NCBI RefSeq assembly: GCF_030272615.1 | Contig: NC_081412.1 | Location: 542,580,335-542,644,334, forward strand | From: Cryptomeria japonica | Taxonomy: Eukaryota > Streptophyta > Pinopsida > Cupressales > Cupressaceae | Reading direction: 5' to 3' | DNA length: 64,000 nucleotides | Part shown: positions 11,471-23,894 of the stretch, in pieces | Layout: each line of letters begins with the position of its first letter | Numbering within the stretch: position 1 is the first letter of the stretch | Position numbers and translations under genes: made by a program | Notes under the pieces: model-generated | Told to the model about the DNA's origin: nothing | Database searches by the model: none | The model's input: only the letters and a program-made list of their open reading frames with translations

Positions 11471-14437
11471 GCTTGAATCTTGACTTTATTTCTACTCCAA
11501 GGCTTGAAGGAATACTAAAAATGCTCAATTTCTCTTGAATGCTTGATGTCGTATGTGTGCTCTTAGATTTCTTAGATGTTGATAGATGTTAAATGAGAGG
11601 GGAGATCCTCTTTATATACTTGCTCGTAGGGAAAATTGGCTAATTTTCTTACATGAGCTGACACAGAGAGGAGAATCTTGCCCAAATTTGAAATTCCGCA
11701 TTAGGTTTTGAGGGGACCCAAATTAGGGTGGACCAGGGTGTGGCGCCACGGTCCTGCCCTATTTTGGGGTAGGCTTAAGGTTCTTGATGAGGTGCATTTT
11801 GGGTTAAAAAATATTTGTGATGTATATGAGCATAATCAGGTCTTAAATCAGGCCAAGGGGCGCAAACACTAAGGTGAACACCCAAATGCGGTCAAAATTG
11901 CCAAGAGGTACAATTTTAGGACACTACATAATCATAACCATTTAGTATCAAGGAACATCCACACCAATATGCATAACATGTAAATCAATTATCTGCAAGT
12001 ACAACTCTAACTACCAATCTCCATAGCTCTCCCAATTTCTTCACACAACAATGAAAATAGATAAATGGACCTCCATGCCATCTCTTACATGACAACACAT
12101 GACCACAAACTAGTGATCACCATAAATGCAAGAAAAATTTGAATCCAATGTAATGTGAAACCGAACATTTAGAAGGATAATCAAGAACAAAGAGAGAAAC
12201 TGCAAATCAAAACCTGTAGCATGTCCTTCCACACACACCTCTAAATGCCAAATGTGTCAAGTATGATCTACTCCATAAATCCCTAAAGAGAATATCATCA
12301 ACAACACCCATCCATTCAATCTCATATGATCAAATAAACATATATATCATGTAATCAACATGGATGTAAGCCTCTCTAACCAAGAAGATCAAACCAAAAA
12401 TTCATTCCCAATCAAGGGAATATTCCCAATACCATCTCTTAAACTCAACATCAATAAATATAACTCACAATGCATAAGGAGACAAACATGCCATACACAC
12501 TCCTCAAATGAACTATAAAAAACTAAAGAACCATAGCTTTAGATCCATATGCATGATAAGATAAAGCATAAATTGTGATGCACCTCAAAGTAACAATGAA
12601 TAATACCTCTCAATTAGTAAATTGCCGAGTAGACCAAATGTGGGGAATGGGAACGCTCATCATGATACTCAAGTAGTCATGACTCACTCTAAGAACAATC
12701 TCCTCTCGAGTCCATATAAGGTGAAAGCTCCTTAGTCTTCCTATTGAAACCGTCAACCATCTCAACACAAGTCTCTAATCATAAGAGAATACTAGCATCA
12801 TATAAGACTCCATGTATCCATGAGCACCTGTAACCAATTAATCCATTGCAAATTCCAAATGCAACATAATGCCATCATGAAATAATCAATGAAATGATCA
12901 TGTACTCAATACAAAGAGAACCACCCAAGATCAATGTCAAAGATCCAACCTTGGAATCATGAACAAAAACATGGCATCATGATCCAACCATCTCCTTCTA
13001 GGAGATAACATGCTCCATATGAACATATCAAATAGCTATATCATGCCAAACCTCTAATGTGCACAAACAATAATATACCATGACATTATAGCAACCATCC
13101 TAATAGACAAGAATAATATGTTGAAGAAAAGCATAAACCATGTACCTCAACCAGAGATTTCATGAGTCATTTATGGCTCCAAGATAACATCTCCACTCAT
13201 CATGAAGAAAACCATATCCTACCAATGAACTTGCATATGTAAAAGACCATTTTATAGAAATATGATCAAGGGTTCCTCCAAACATCTATAACACTAAAGA
13301 AGATCATCCACCATCTAATGGTGAATCTACATCACTGCTAACAAATCCCATTAAATTGAATGATACTAGGTCACACATGGCATTATGATAACCATCTCCT
13401 AAATGAAGATTATCCAAGTCTATACACATACAACTGAAATATCAATAACATGAAGTGTAATTATGATCCCAAGCCAAGAAGATACATACAACCACCAACA
13501 AACCATGAGGAATCAATCCTATACTACTAATTCATCACTATCAAAAGCTCCCATTGAAACGTGTAACCAATGAATAACCAAGCTATCATGACATTATGAT
13601 CAAACCATCATGCTAAAAGTAACAATACCAACTATCCAAGTACTATAAACATCACCCATCTTCTCATCCCAAAGAAAACATACCAATGTACTAATGATCA
13701 CACATAAGACCAACTAACAAAGTCTACATCAACACTCAATAAAACCTAGTGAAAATAAATAATCTACAACTAAATCATCCCATTGCAATTGAATAGGTGA
13801 TTATCCCACACAATTGCATATCTTGTAAGTCAAACACTAAAACATGCAAACTCATCATCACATTAGTAAACTGCTAACTAAGATATTAAAGAAGATAATA
13901 TTGTAGACCAAATGATTCAAACACCAAATCAATCTCATATTTGATTTGCCAAACATGTCCACAACCAAGAACCATAGTTAAGGAACCAAATAAGAACCAA
14001 GGAGATAAGAAACAACCTCCTAACATCAAACTAAATCACCACAAGCCTAAATATGTTATGCCAATGCAAAAGTATACCTGCATAACCATGACACCATTAA
14101 CATCACCAACATTATACCAACACTCAAATATCACCCACAAGTAACACCATATCAAACCATGTCAAAATATGTCCTCAAAATTGAAAACAACAATGTGTAC
14201 TTGTCACCATCAAAGTACAAATTTGGAAAAACCCTATAAACCTGTACCAAGAAGCACCAAATTTGATAATTAGCTGTAGCATCATAAATATCTCATAAAG
14301 ATATGTACTCCTGAGTCAAGGTTTTGCCTCTTGACTCATTTGAATGCTCACATAATCAGACCCCCAATTATAAGAACTTACAAGTGATCAAACAAGTACA
14401 CAAATCTCTAAACTTATCAAACTAATAAAAAAATAGT
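11471..14437. other. No gene; 2.3 kb of A+C-rich sequence
   Basis: From about 11930 to 14280 the plus strand is strongly enriched in A and C and poor in G. Phrases such as CATTATGATCAAACCATC, GCATTATGATAACCATCTCC and GCATCATGATCCAACCATCT recur irregularly (about 12970, 13380, 13590). This suggests a very old tandem repeat or decayed repeat DNA. The 67-codon frame at 13941-14144 reflects the low stop density of A+C-rich sequence. Confidence 0.5.
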
Positions 14438-14695
14438 ACCATTGTGTAGTAGATTGAACATACTCTCCAACGTGTAATCGAAATTGAAAAATCCGATATC
14501 GTATGCAAAAGTTATGACCAAAATTGTGTAAAAGAGAACATGTGACTTATAAGCCCCAAAATCTAATCAAAACAAAAAAATCATGAAACCAAACCTATAC
14601 CATTGTGTAGTTCTTGGAACTAACTTTCCAATGAGTATAAGAAGTCAAAAAATAGACTTCTCGGGTAAAAGTTATGCCAGTTAGAAGAAAAATTC
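14438..14695. repeat. Two-copy tandem repeat, period about 164 bp
   Basis: ACCATTGTGTAGT.. followed by ACT.TCCAA.G.GTA and GCAAAAGTTATG occurs at about 14438. It is repeated as ACCATTGTGTAGTTCTTGGA .. TAAAAGTTATG at about 14601. It is probably part of an LTR or other repeat; no coding content. Confidence 0.55.
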
Positions 14696-14990
14696 CAATT
14701 TCACTATAGGAGAAATATTTATGGAATCCAAACATTATCCAATTGGATTAAATTTAAATATCTAAAGTTTTTTAAAAATTAAATTTTAAGGGTCGGCCTA
14801 AGGCCTGAATGCAACCCAAACAATAAAATATGATTTAATTGGAATATGGTGGCAAATTACTAAATTTAATATCTATAAACTCAACGGGCAATACTAATTT
14901 TTTTATTTTAATGTTCAAGGCTGACTATGAAATTATAGTCAGTTTTTTTTTTTTTGCAATGATGGTTTTAAATTTTTAGTAGAGTTCTAA

Positions 14991-15145
14991 AAAACCTTGT
15001 AAAAATAGGTGATAGTGGGTTTAGAGGGTTCGACCCGACAGGGAGGGACGAGACCGGTGGGCTAAGCCTTACAAACTAGCATCCCCAACGATCGCCAAGT
15101 ACTAATAGTGCCAGCCCTATCAATACCTACGACAAGTTTTTTTAA
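14991..15145. other. Short G+C-rich island bounded by inverted AACCTTGT/ACAAG arms
   Basis: About 120 bp of G+C-rich sequence (GGGTTCGACCC, GAGACCGGTGGGCTAAGCC) sits in very AT-rich DNA. It is bounded by AAAAACCTTGT on the left and ACAAGTTTTTTT on the right, a short inverted pair. GGTTCGACCC resembles a polymerase III B box, but no A box lies at the right distance. Identity unknown; possibly a small inserted element. Confidence 0.35.
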
Positions 15146-16344
15146 TATATTTTTTATAATTTTAAAACAAAAAATTGAAACACCATTTTGTCACTATATT
15201 TTTGCAAGAAAAATAATTTTAACTGATGGGGTAATTTTCTTTTTGATTTTAATTTCTCAGGGTTGAATATTTGGTGGCTATACAAAGTTCTTCATTGCAT
15301 AATCTGATAGTTAGATTTGTAAGCCAAATAGAATCAGTGGAACTTTAGATTGAAGGAAGGGATGTTGTTGATGATGGGACTTAGTGGAACATGGATGCTC
15401 TTCTTACTCAAAGAAAGAAGATCTTAGCAAAATGTATGTGAGGCTGCTTGCCTTTTATCTTTGTGTAATTTGCTGCTCTCTTTTGGTCTTCATCTTCTTT
15501 CATTTTATCTCTTCAGCTCCCTTTGAGATCTCTCTCTTCATTTCTCTTATACTTTTTTGTCCCATGTGTTCCATATTGGTTGGTTCTTTGTTTTTTATGC
15601 TCCCCTTGATAGGTCTAAATATATATTTCTCCTCTTTTTGTGTTATTTTATTATAGGAGTGGGCTCACAACCCACATCTTACTAAACACGAAAAAAGACC
15701 TCAATCTCCATTGCCCCTACATCATAATGAAGACCTTAATATTAATATCATAATCCTCATATAATGTAAATTTATAACTAATTAATCATAAAAACTACAA
15801 TAATCATGATGTTAAAGTATTTTATTATGATGTAAACAAGCCTTAAAGACTAAAATAAAGGATTTAGATGGTAAAAGCCTCATGTTGAGAAAGAAAACCA
15901 TGAATTTCATCAATAATTTTCCATATTTATTATCTAATTGAATTGGATAAAAATTTAGAATTAGGGTTTCAATTAAGATAATAAAACCACTAACAAGCCA
16001 AATTTACCAATACATTGAGAGATGAGTAAATACAATAGATCTAGCCACAATCCAAATGGCGAAAGGGCTGAAATTCTAATTAAATTCACTGGTTGTTAAT
16101 AGTTATCCTCTTTCTTAGTTGAATTTGGAAGGTAATTATGAAATTAGGGTAAAACCACGAAGAATTGAAGCAAATGATAAAAAATGGACTGCTATAGATA
16201 TCCCACAGAGCCACAAACTGAGATCTAGGAAAAAGAATATGCTTATAACTTATTCCCAAAAGTTTAACTCAATTTTGTGTGACTAGGTAGTACAAATTTT
16301 CCTTGGTTCTCTAAATTTTTCTTTGTTGAAAGCTAAACTTATTC
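15146..16344. other. No gene seen
   Basis: AT-rich DNA. The 90-codon hydrophobic frame at 15384-15656 runs through T/C-rich low-complexity sequence and shows no domain; I treat it as chance. Confidence 0.55.
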
Positions 16345-16650
16345 ATCACAATCAACTCTATCAGAATCTTAGAGTACAAATCCTGAACCTGTTTCCTGCA
16401 CACAAAAAGAAAGGGAAAGATGTTAGGGATAGGAGTTTGCCTTAAGTCAAACCCTAGTCTAGGAATTAACCTTGAAATCAAAATATGAATTGAAATGGAA
16501 ATTACTGCTAAATGCTTTCCTTTTGAGGGAAAGACCAGATCTGAAGTAAAAATAATTGCAATTAAAATATACCTTGATGAAGTTTTGTTTGATCCTCACA
16601 TAAGGTTTTTAGGGTTTCATGTAGGATGTCTTCAAAAAATATTGATCATG
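16345..16650 (+). repeat. Dispersed repeat R, copy 2
   Basis: Same ordered segments and orientation as 11190-11470: GAGTACAAATCCTGAACCTG, GGGATAGGAG, AAGTCAAACCC, CCTTTTGAGGGA and AGGGTTTCATGTAGGATGTC. The two copies are diverged, with small insertions. Confidence 0.6.
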
Positions 16651-16959
16651 GTGTTGGGAATGCTATTATTTTTGCTGTAATGGAGTCTTCTATGTTTTGA
16701 GAATGTCCTCGGTGGTAGGGCTTTAGGGGGGATTTAAAATTTTCTAAGTGGCCTTTGATTTATCCTCGTCTCTATTCTAATTCTTTGTTAATTGTGAATG
16801 TCGAGTCTCTACATTTTAAGTTATTCATTGAAGGGTTCTAAGTCATGTGTATATTGGCCCCGTCCACTAGGTCTTACCTTTTGAGTTGGTTGCTTTTATT
16901 TTTTCAAAGGGTTCAATGATTCACATGAAGTCCCATGATTTAAAAAACTAAGTGTCCTA

Positions 16960-18030
16960 GGCATGCCCGCGTTACGACCTCTTTACCCTTCAGTAGGTGA
17001 TGACGTGTTGAAACGATTTCACTTAAGTCCGCCCTTGTGTTCTTGGTCACTACGGGATAGCGGGATTTCTATTTAGGGGCTCTTAGTTCCTATCCCATAG
17101 GTCATTTGTTATGAGTTTTCAGAGGGTGCGAGATAGTGGGAAGCTTATTTGACAATATAAACCTTATCGTGCAAGGTGTTTGGAATGGCCATCTCTGGCA
17201 TGTGGGATAGCGAGATGTGCTCTGAAGCCAATAAAATGGACTCTCACAAGCAATGCTAAAGGAAGGAAATGTGTTTGCAGGATGGTGGGAACCAAGGAAA
17301 TGAAGCCCCGCTACCCCACAAGGTTCTATCAAGAATGTAGATCCTACTGTGAGACAATGAGATACAAAGGAGAGTGAAGGGCTTCACAGTCTCATAGAAA
17401 TTAAAGTAGTGGTCCTGTGCGGGATGACGAGATACAAATAAACAAAGATAGAGTGCTCCCCTTGAAGAGGTCTAATGGACAAAATAAATGCACTACATGA
17501 TAGTGGGAGAGAGTGATGAAGGAATAGAATGAAGACCCTGCCATCCCGCTATGTTGAAGGCAGTGCAACTAAGACCCTGTGGGATGACTTTCACGTGCAA
17601 AGAAATGAGGCCCTACTATTCCATAGGGAGGGAAGCATCAAGACAAAAAAGAAAATAAGCAATTAATTCATGTCATGTGCAATAGCGGGAAAGAGTCGAG
17701 ATGCTTAGAAGGGGGCTTCCCGCAACCTTAAAGGAGTATCAAGGAAAGAGAAGCGGGATAGCGAGGTAAGTATTTTGCCTTCCCCGCCATCCTACAGGTG
17801 TTTAGAAGAAAAGAAGGGGTGCTACGGGATATCAAAGTGGTAGAAGAACAATGAGGCCCTGCTATCCCGTAGGGTGAATAACAGTAAGGAGAAAGCATTG
17901 TGAGGTAGCACGTAATGGGGAATTAATGAATTTTTGCTATCCTGCTGTCTGAAGAAAAGCATAATGATCACCATGCAGGATATTGAATAACAAGAAAACA
18001 TGGGGACCCTGCCATCCTGCAGAGGTCATA
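16960..18030. repeat. Array of serial hairpins built on GCGGGATAGCG / CCCTGCTATCCCG
   Basis: Two related motifs alternate over about 1.07 kb: a forward form like GTGCGGGATAGCGAGATG and its near-complement like GAGGCCCTGCTATCCCGTAG. Clear pairs include 17828-17835 with 17863-17871 (ACGGGATA facing TATCCCGT) and 17754 with 17790-17803. Copies of one form or the other lie near 17050, 17205, 17305, 17420, 17545, 17690, 17755, 17830, 17865 and 18010. The transcript would fold into a chain of stem-loops. It lies just upstream of the element B ORF. Confidence 0.7.
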
Positions 18031-18513
18031 ATTTCATTGGAAAATTTAATATGATTTTCGGTGTGTTTTCAAAGGTGGTAGAGTAATATGAGAGGGGCAC
18101 CATGTTAGCAGTCAAGAGCGTCAACATGAGATCTAGGCTATTCATCTGAGGATCAATGGTAGAATTTGAATTTCAAAAGACACCAACCATCCGAGGCTTG
18201 CACGTATGGAGTAATGGCAATTCATCTGTGGGCAATAAAAGAAAAATTCAAAGTGCAATTTCTCACCCTATGATTGAAGAGCGAAGCATAGAGTGAGAAA
18301 AGGAAAACCAAAGGCAATTGAAGCATCTCCAAAGTTTTCAGTAGCACCCATTTGTGTCCAAACTAGTACTTGTTGACACTTCAAGTCTATCTTTGTGCTT
18401 TTGTAAGGAAATTTGTGAGCATTCATGTGAATTTGTTTAAGATTTTCTCTAGTCATAGGAAGAGGTTTGTTTATATAAGGTGCTTTAAGGGTCTGATATT
18501 CTTAGATATAGTA

Positions 18514-21500
18514 ATGGCCTCTCCAGTTGATAAAACCACCCCCACTGCTTCTCAAGAGATTCCCAAAGTGGGAACAAAATCTTCTCAGCCTGAGATTACC
18601 CATGCAATCCCTTTGGCTACTGTCCCACCAATCCATGCCATTACCGATAAACCCTCAAAAGAGAAAAACCCTCCAATGGACACTCAAACATCTCAGGTTG
18701 GTGAGTCAAGCATGCTACCATATTAGGAAGTTGCCAAACCAAAAAGAAAGAGAGCAGTCAAGAATGTTACTGTAGTCCCTTCTGACAGTGAACATTCTAT
18801 AGAGCCGAGCCCTTCTCCAAAAGCAAGAAAACCCACCCCCAAGAGAAGGAAAGCTGCTCCTAAGGAACTGTTTGCTCAACCATCCACATAGGCTACCCCA
18901 GCTACAGAAAATACTAAAGAGGGAGAATCCAATCCTCAAGAGGAAGCCCCCAAGCCCAAAAGAAGAAGGGCTCCCAAAGATTAGACCCTCAACTGCAGCT
19001 GTGTCAGAATAGGCTGCTGAGATAGAACCCGTGCCTCCTGCTACTGAAAATCCAATTGAAGCTCAACAAGAGCAAATAGAGGATGTTCCATCCTCATTTG
19101 TCCTAGCCAATACTTCCGAGGAAATAGTAAAGGAGCTTGCAGAAAAATTGGAAGAGGCTCAATAGAAAAAGAAGAAGGAACCCCATAGTCTCAGCTAGGA
19201 TCTCTTAGAGATGTTCAAGGGGTCAAATATGATGGATAACTTTAAAGAAAACTTTGGAGAAAATAGCTCCCAATGAAGGGATGCTCTCAACACTGAGAGG
19301 GGGTGAGATGTTTTCCATTTTTATATGGAAACAAGGATAAGGTTGCACCTATTTCAAACCCTTGGAACCTCAACTTGGGGAAGTTGGTAGTTTCAAATGT
19401 CTTTGTGGAGCCACTACTAATCAGGGAATTGGCCAAACGACACCATCCAAAGAGCATGACTATAAGAGAAGCTAATGGATATATTCTGCTGGATGTCTCC
19501 AAGGAGGCCATAGTTGAATGTTTTGATCTAGATAGGAGTGCCTTGACCAAAATAGATAAGAATAGGTTAGAGGTAGATTATTCTTCAAGGAAGAAACTAT
19601 ACATGGGAAATATTCTGCCCCTCTACATGAAGAAAATGTACAAGGGATCAAAGAGTTGTCTATTTGACTTTGAGAGGGAGCCCTTTGAGCTTAAGATCTT
19701 TGAGGATTATTTTGTAAGAACTTATTATGCCCTATGCCAGGTACTAGGAGAGGACTGTGGGTTAACCCGAATGCCAATTGATTTCATGGTAATGGAAATG
19801 AAGATTCAACACCTTGAAACAAGTGAGCTCTATGATTTTGTTTCATATCTTGAAGACAAGCTACATGATGACCCATTGGGGGCTAGAAATCAAAGGGAAG
19901 ATTTTAAATTTAAACATTATTCTTTGATTTGTCATATGATTCTTTTCCAGAATAGAACAGATTGGGATGATGCCCTACAAATAAAGAAATTTAATCCTAG
20001 TATGAAGGAAAGGTGGCCAATCCAAAGGTGGACCCAAATTTGGGACAAGGGGTCCAAATTTGTTGATTACAAAGATTTTTGTGATCATTTTGTCATGAAG
20101 GTTTTGGGGATGTGTGAAGAAAGTATACCAGGATTCCCTGTGCATATAGAAAAGGTCCTAAGAATGAAGGATTCTAGGGAAAAGCACATTGAACATCCAG
20201 AGGGGGCCTTCTCCCACAATTTTGGGGATTTTTTCTTCTATTTAGATTGCACAATGATCAAGGTTTATAGGTGTGCCCAACCACCACATATCATGCTAGT
20301 GATAGTTCTCCCATGACTTTCCTTCATTGAATTCATGTGGTAGATAATGTGGATGGAGAAAGAGATACTTAAAACATGGAAGAAGGGGCAACACCTCTCG
20401 AGGATGACAATTTTTGAAGATCTCCAAGTGGGCAACAATACACTTGAGTAGGTGCAAGGTTTCTTAATAAGTAATTATAGGCTCAAGGTAGGCCAGGCCA
20501 GACAAGAAATTTTGACCCTGAGGGGTACATAAATGATCTAAGAACCCAAAGGCTAAAGGTAAGGGGGGTACTCTCATCAATTAAATGAGAGAGAGGATTT
20601 AATAAAAAATACTAGCCCCTCTGAAGCTATTAATAGGAGAGGAAAATGGGACTATCTCCAAAAATTGGAGAGAGAAAGGAAAGAAAAAGACCCTATCTTT
20701 AAAGGTTTTTGTTCAAATCTTTAGAGTGACCTTTCTATAATGATGAACAAGGTAATGAATTTTGATAGTATACTTGCTATTGAGCTGAAAAGAAGAGAAG
20801 GCGAGCAAGTAGAAGAGAAATTGGAGGAAAGGTCAACTTATGAGCCTTTAAGGTCGAAGGGAAGGGCAGTCCTCATTGGGGAATCCTCTCAAATTGTCCC
20901 CTCATAACCCTATCCACAAATGGAACCACCTACATCAGGTCCAACAAGGAAGGTGGAAAAGGGAAAAGCAAAGCTCTTTGACTTTGTGGAAGTAATTGAG
21001 CTTGAATTTGATGCAAGTGTCAGGTCACCTTCTCCACCAAGAGATACCTTCCAAGAGGATGAAGCAACAAAAGTACTTGTGGACCTTGACAGGTCTCTCA
21101 TTCCAAGCACCATTCCATTGGAAGAAGCAACAAATGAAAGAATAATTGCTTCTATGCAATTTATGTTAGATGATGACTTTGTCAACACTCTTAAGTTTAA
21201 GTCATTTTGGATGAGAGAGAAGTTGAAAGATTTATTTGAGGATGAGTTGCAAAATTTTGATAGAGAAAGCATTAAGTGCACCCCTAAAGAGGGAAGGGAA
21301 TTGGTAAGAAAAAGTGATGTAATGCTTATCCCAGGGTGGGACTTGGAGAAGATTTTCTGGCTAGACTAGGTCATGAGGCAAAGGGCTCCAATCTATGCTT
21401 AGGAATTTGGTGAGCATGGGTCAGGGATTAATCCAAGTGTAAAGGATTTTGCACGTTGGTCAAAGGCCCTGCCCCAAAAAATAAAATCCAGTTGTATTAT

Positions 21501-22489
21501 ACGAGGTTGAACACAAGGTAGGCGATGTGGTGATCAGGACCTTAGTTGACACTTCATCTATAGAGGAAGCAACAATTACATATCATGCTACTAATTTTGC
21601 AAAGATAGTAGAAAAAGAAGAGGAGAAGAGGCATGAAGTTGTGAGGAATAGACACGTAGCCCTCACACATGAATACATTAAGTTATTTATTAAAAATATG
21701 AGGTTAACAAAGGAGTTGGCAAGTAGGGACACTAGGTCTTTGACAAGGCCCAAGCTAGAGGATTTGGAAAAAATAAAAGGAGACTTGTAGAAGGCAAAGG
21801 AGGATGCAGAAATGAATTAGTTTGAGATAAGGAAATCTACAATTGTGCAGATTTATAATAAAATCATTGATAGGTTGAGTGAGGTTCATACTTCCTATTC
21901 TCTGAAGTCACAGCTCCTCAACCAATTGGATGAGATTCTTTTATTCTTTCAACCTATTAGGGTTATTTGGTTCCCCAAAGGTCAACCATTAAAGTAGATT
22001 CTTTTGGCAGTTAAGAATGTGCCATTTGCACCCCAAGTAGTGGGGACAACATGGAAGAATTATAATTTGTTGATTAAAGAGCTTCCCCACATTGAGGAAG
22101 AAAAGAAAGCATTGGGTGACATGATGGAATCATTCAAGGGCCTTCAAAAGTGGGATATTCCCACTCTATTGACAGGGGAAGGAAATATCAAATATTTGGA
22201 TGTATGGAAGAAGGGATTCCAAGATGCCATTAATGCGGTTTTGAATTCATTGACTGCAGATTCTACCCAAGGTGATACATATCATAATATTATTGATAAA
22301 ATCATGGAGATTGATTTAATGTATCACAAGCTCACTTTGGAAGCTACAACTGTGCCAACCCATAGGACAAAAGAGGAAATGGGTAAGATGCAAGGCTTCG
22401 AGACATTCACTTGGCCAGTTGATGAAATTGACATATGGCACAAAAAGTATTGCTCTCTAGAAGAGGATCAGCCTGAGGAGGAGGACTAG
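18514..22489 (+). pseudogene. Decayed pol-less retroelement ORF (element B)
   Basis: Starts at ATG 18514 and ends at the TAG at 22487. The N-terminal part is Pro/Thr/Ser-rich and carries three basic clusters that look like nuclear localisation signals (KPKRKR, PKRRK, KPKRRR; about 18737, 18840, 18955). A folded-looking domain of about 330 residues follows, uninterrupted from 19303 to 20316. Then come charged, helix-prone pieces (20920-21369, 21527-21790, 22004-22489) ending in an acidic tail. Frameshifts lie near 18985-19000 and 19260-19300, and most stops are TAG. No polymerase, integrase or zinc knuckle is visible. I do not recognise the domain. Its place just before an LTR fits an extra ORF at the 3' end of an LTR element; an envelope-like role would be speculation. 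Confidence 0.6.
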
Positions 22490-22552
22490 TTTGAGTCTTT
22501 TCCAGTTTTGCACCTCCTACATTTTTGGACAGGTTTCCTATTTGGGATGGGG

Positions 22553-23697
22553 TGATAAGAGCACTCATTTCTCACTCATTAGCCCCCAACATACTTGACA
22601 AAGCCAACACCCAAGTACATTTTGACTTTGATAGATGATGCTACAATAGAACACCTTTATACCAACCACATCAAGCCAGTTGCTCCGGTCTCTAGAAGCT
22701 GTCAACTTTGTTGCCTTCATTAATGATGTTTGGGAGTTTTTGAAATATACATGTAAAGATGCCTTAGGGCAGGATATAGCTTATAGGCAATAGAATTTCA
22801 ACAAGTGTCTTACTTGGTCTGAAGCTTGTTTTTGCTCCCTTGTCCTATAAAAGGGAAACTAGGGGCAAGTAAGAAGGATTCTGAAAATCGTGGTAGTATG
22901 TATCAGGAAGTGAAAGTAATAGAAGATAGTGTGTTTTCCTGCAACTTTTTTGCAAAGAAACTCATATTTTTTGAAAATCAATAAAAGAGATCACTTTCAG
23001 TTTGCTCCCATTCTTTGTGTTCATGTTGTATGAAATCTAGTATTAATAATGCTATGATTTGTCTTCCCTTAAATAAAGAATATGTTTTTTATGATCAGTT
23101 TCATTTCAAGCAAGTGAATTAAAGTCTATTCAAAGAACATTGCAACATATCCGTTGGGAGGGGTGAGGAAATTTGAAGTAGTCACTTAAATATTTTATGT
23201 CATGCATGGGATATTCGAAGTATTTTTATAATGTTGAGTTACCATAGTGTCGTTTGACATTAACTTGCAGTTAGACTCTATTTTCCATAGGATAGGCACT
23301 GATCGTATTACCCATCGAGGATCATTCTTATTTCACCTTTTATATTTCTGCCTTTTATTTTTCTGCATTAGGAGTAGTTGTTAATTTAAAATCATTCTCA
23401 ATCTATGCAAGAATGACATGAACTCAGGTTAGAGCCATAACCTGATGTTTGCTTGTATTTCCTTGCTATGTTTTCATTGAGAAATTTGCTTTGTTCTACA
23501 GTGTCACAAGCCTAAAAGGTTGAGAGCCATTTGGATACTGTATAGGGGAATCCACCTAGGTTTTGCAGAGCCTGAAATGTAGAAGACATTAGTTTTCAAC
23601 CGAGTCTTGTTCGTTAGCCAAGTCCCATTCTGAGTTTGTTGACAAGTTAGTGGCTATTTCTTTAGAACTTAGAATCTATTGATTTGGGAACCAACCA
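22553..23697 (+). repeat. LTR of element B (about 1.15 kb)
   Basis: Begins TGATAAGAGC directly after the purine-rich tract GGGATGGGG and ends CCAACCA. Two bases later comes a TGGCGACTCTAC primer-site motif. Inside are a TATA box (TATAAAA at 22846-22852) and, about 130 bp on, AATAAA at 22980-22985, the expected order for U3-R. The ends are inferred from TG/CA and the neighbouring signals, because no second copy lies in the window. Confidence 0.6.
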
Positions 23698-23699
23698 AT

Positions 23700-23711
23700 T
23701 GGCGACTCTAC
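23700..23711 (+). other. Primer-binding site of the element downstream of the LTR
   Basis: TGGCGACTCTAC lies two bases after the LTR end. A TGGCGACTC start is typical of several plant Ty3/gypsy (Tat-like) elements; which tRNA it matches is from memory, not verified. Confidence 0.5.
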
Positions 23712-23894
23712 TTTTGATAAACATAAGCTCTGAAGTTCCTTTGAGTAGAGTAGAAAATCTCCATCAGTTGCAAACTAGAGATAAAGGAAAAATATTTCTG
23801 AGGGATATTATTCTACTAGAGACCTAGAGGACACTAGTAGCCACGATTCTCCTTTTAGAGATCTAACCTCTTCTTTGGTTACACTTCCCCAAGG

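Noticed and set aside
15384-15656. Hydrophobic 90-codon frame that could be a small membrane protein
   Set aside because: The sequence is T/C-rich low complexity, lacks a promoter or partner, and a hydrophobic product is expected from such composition.
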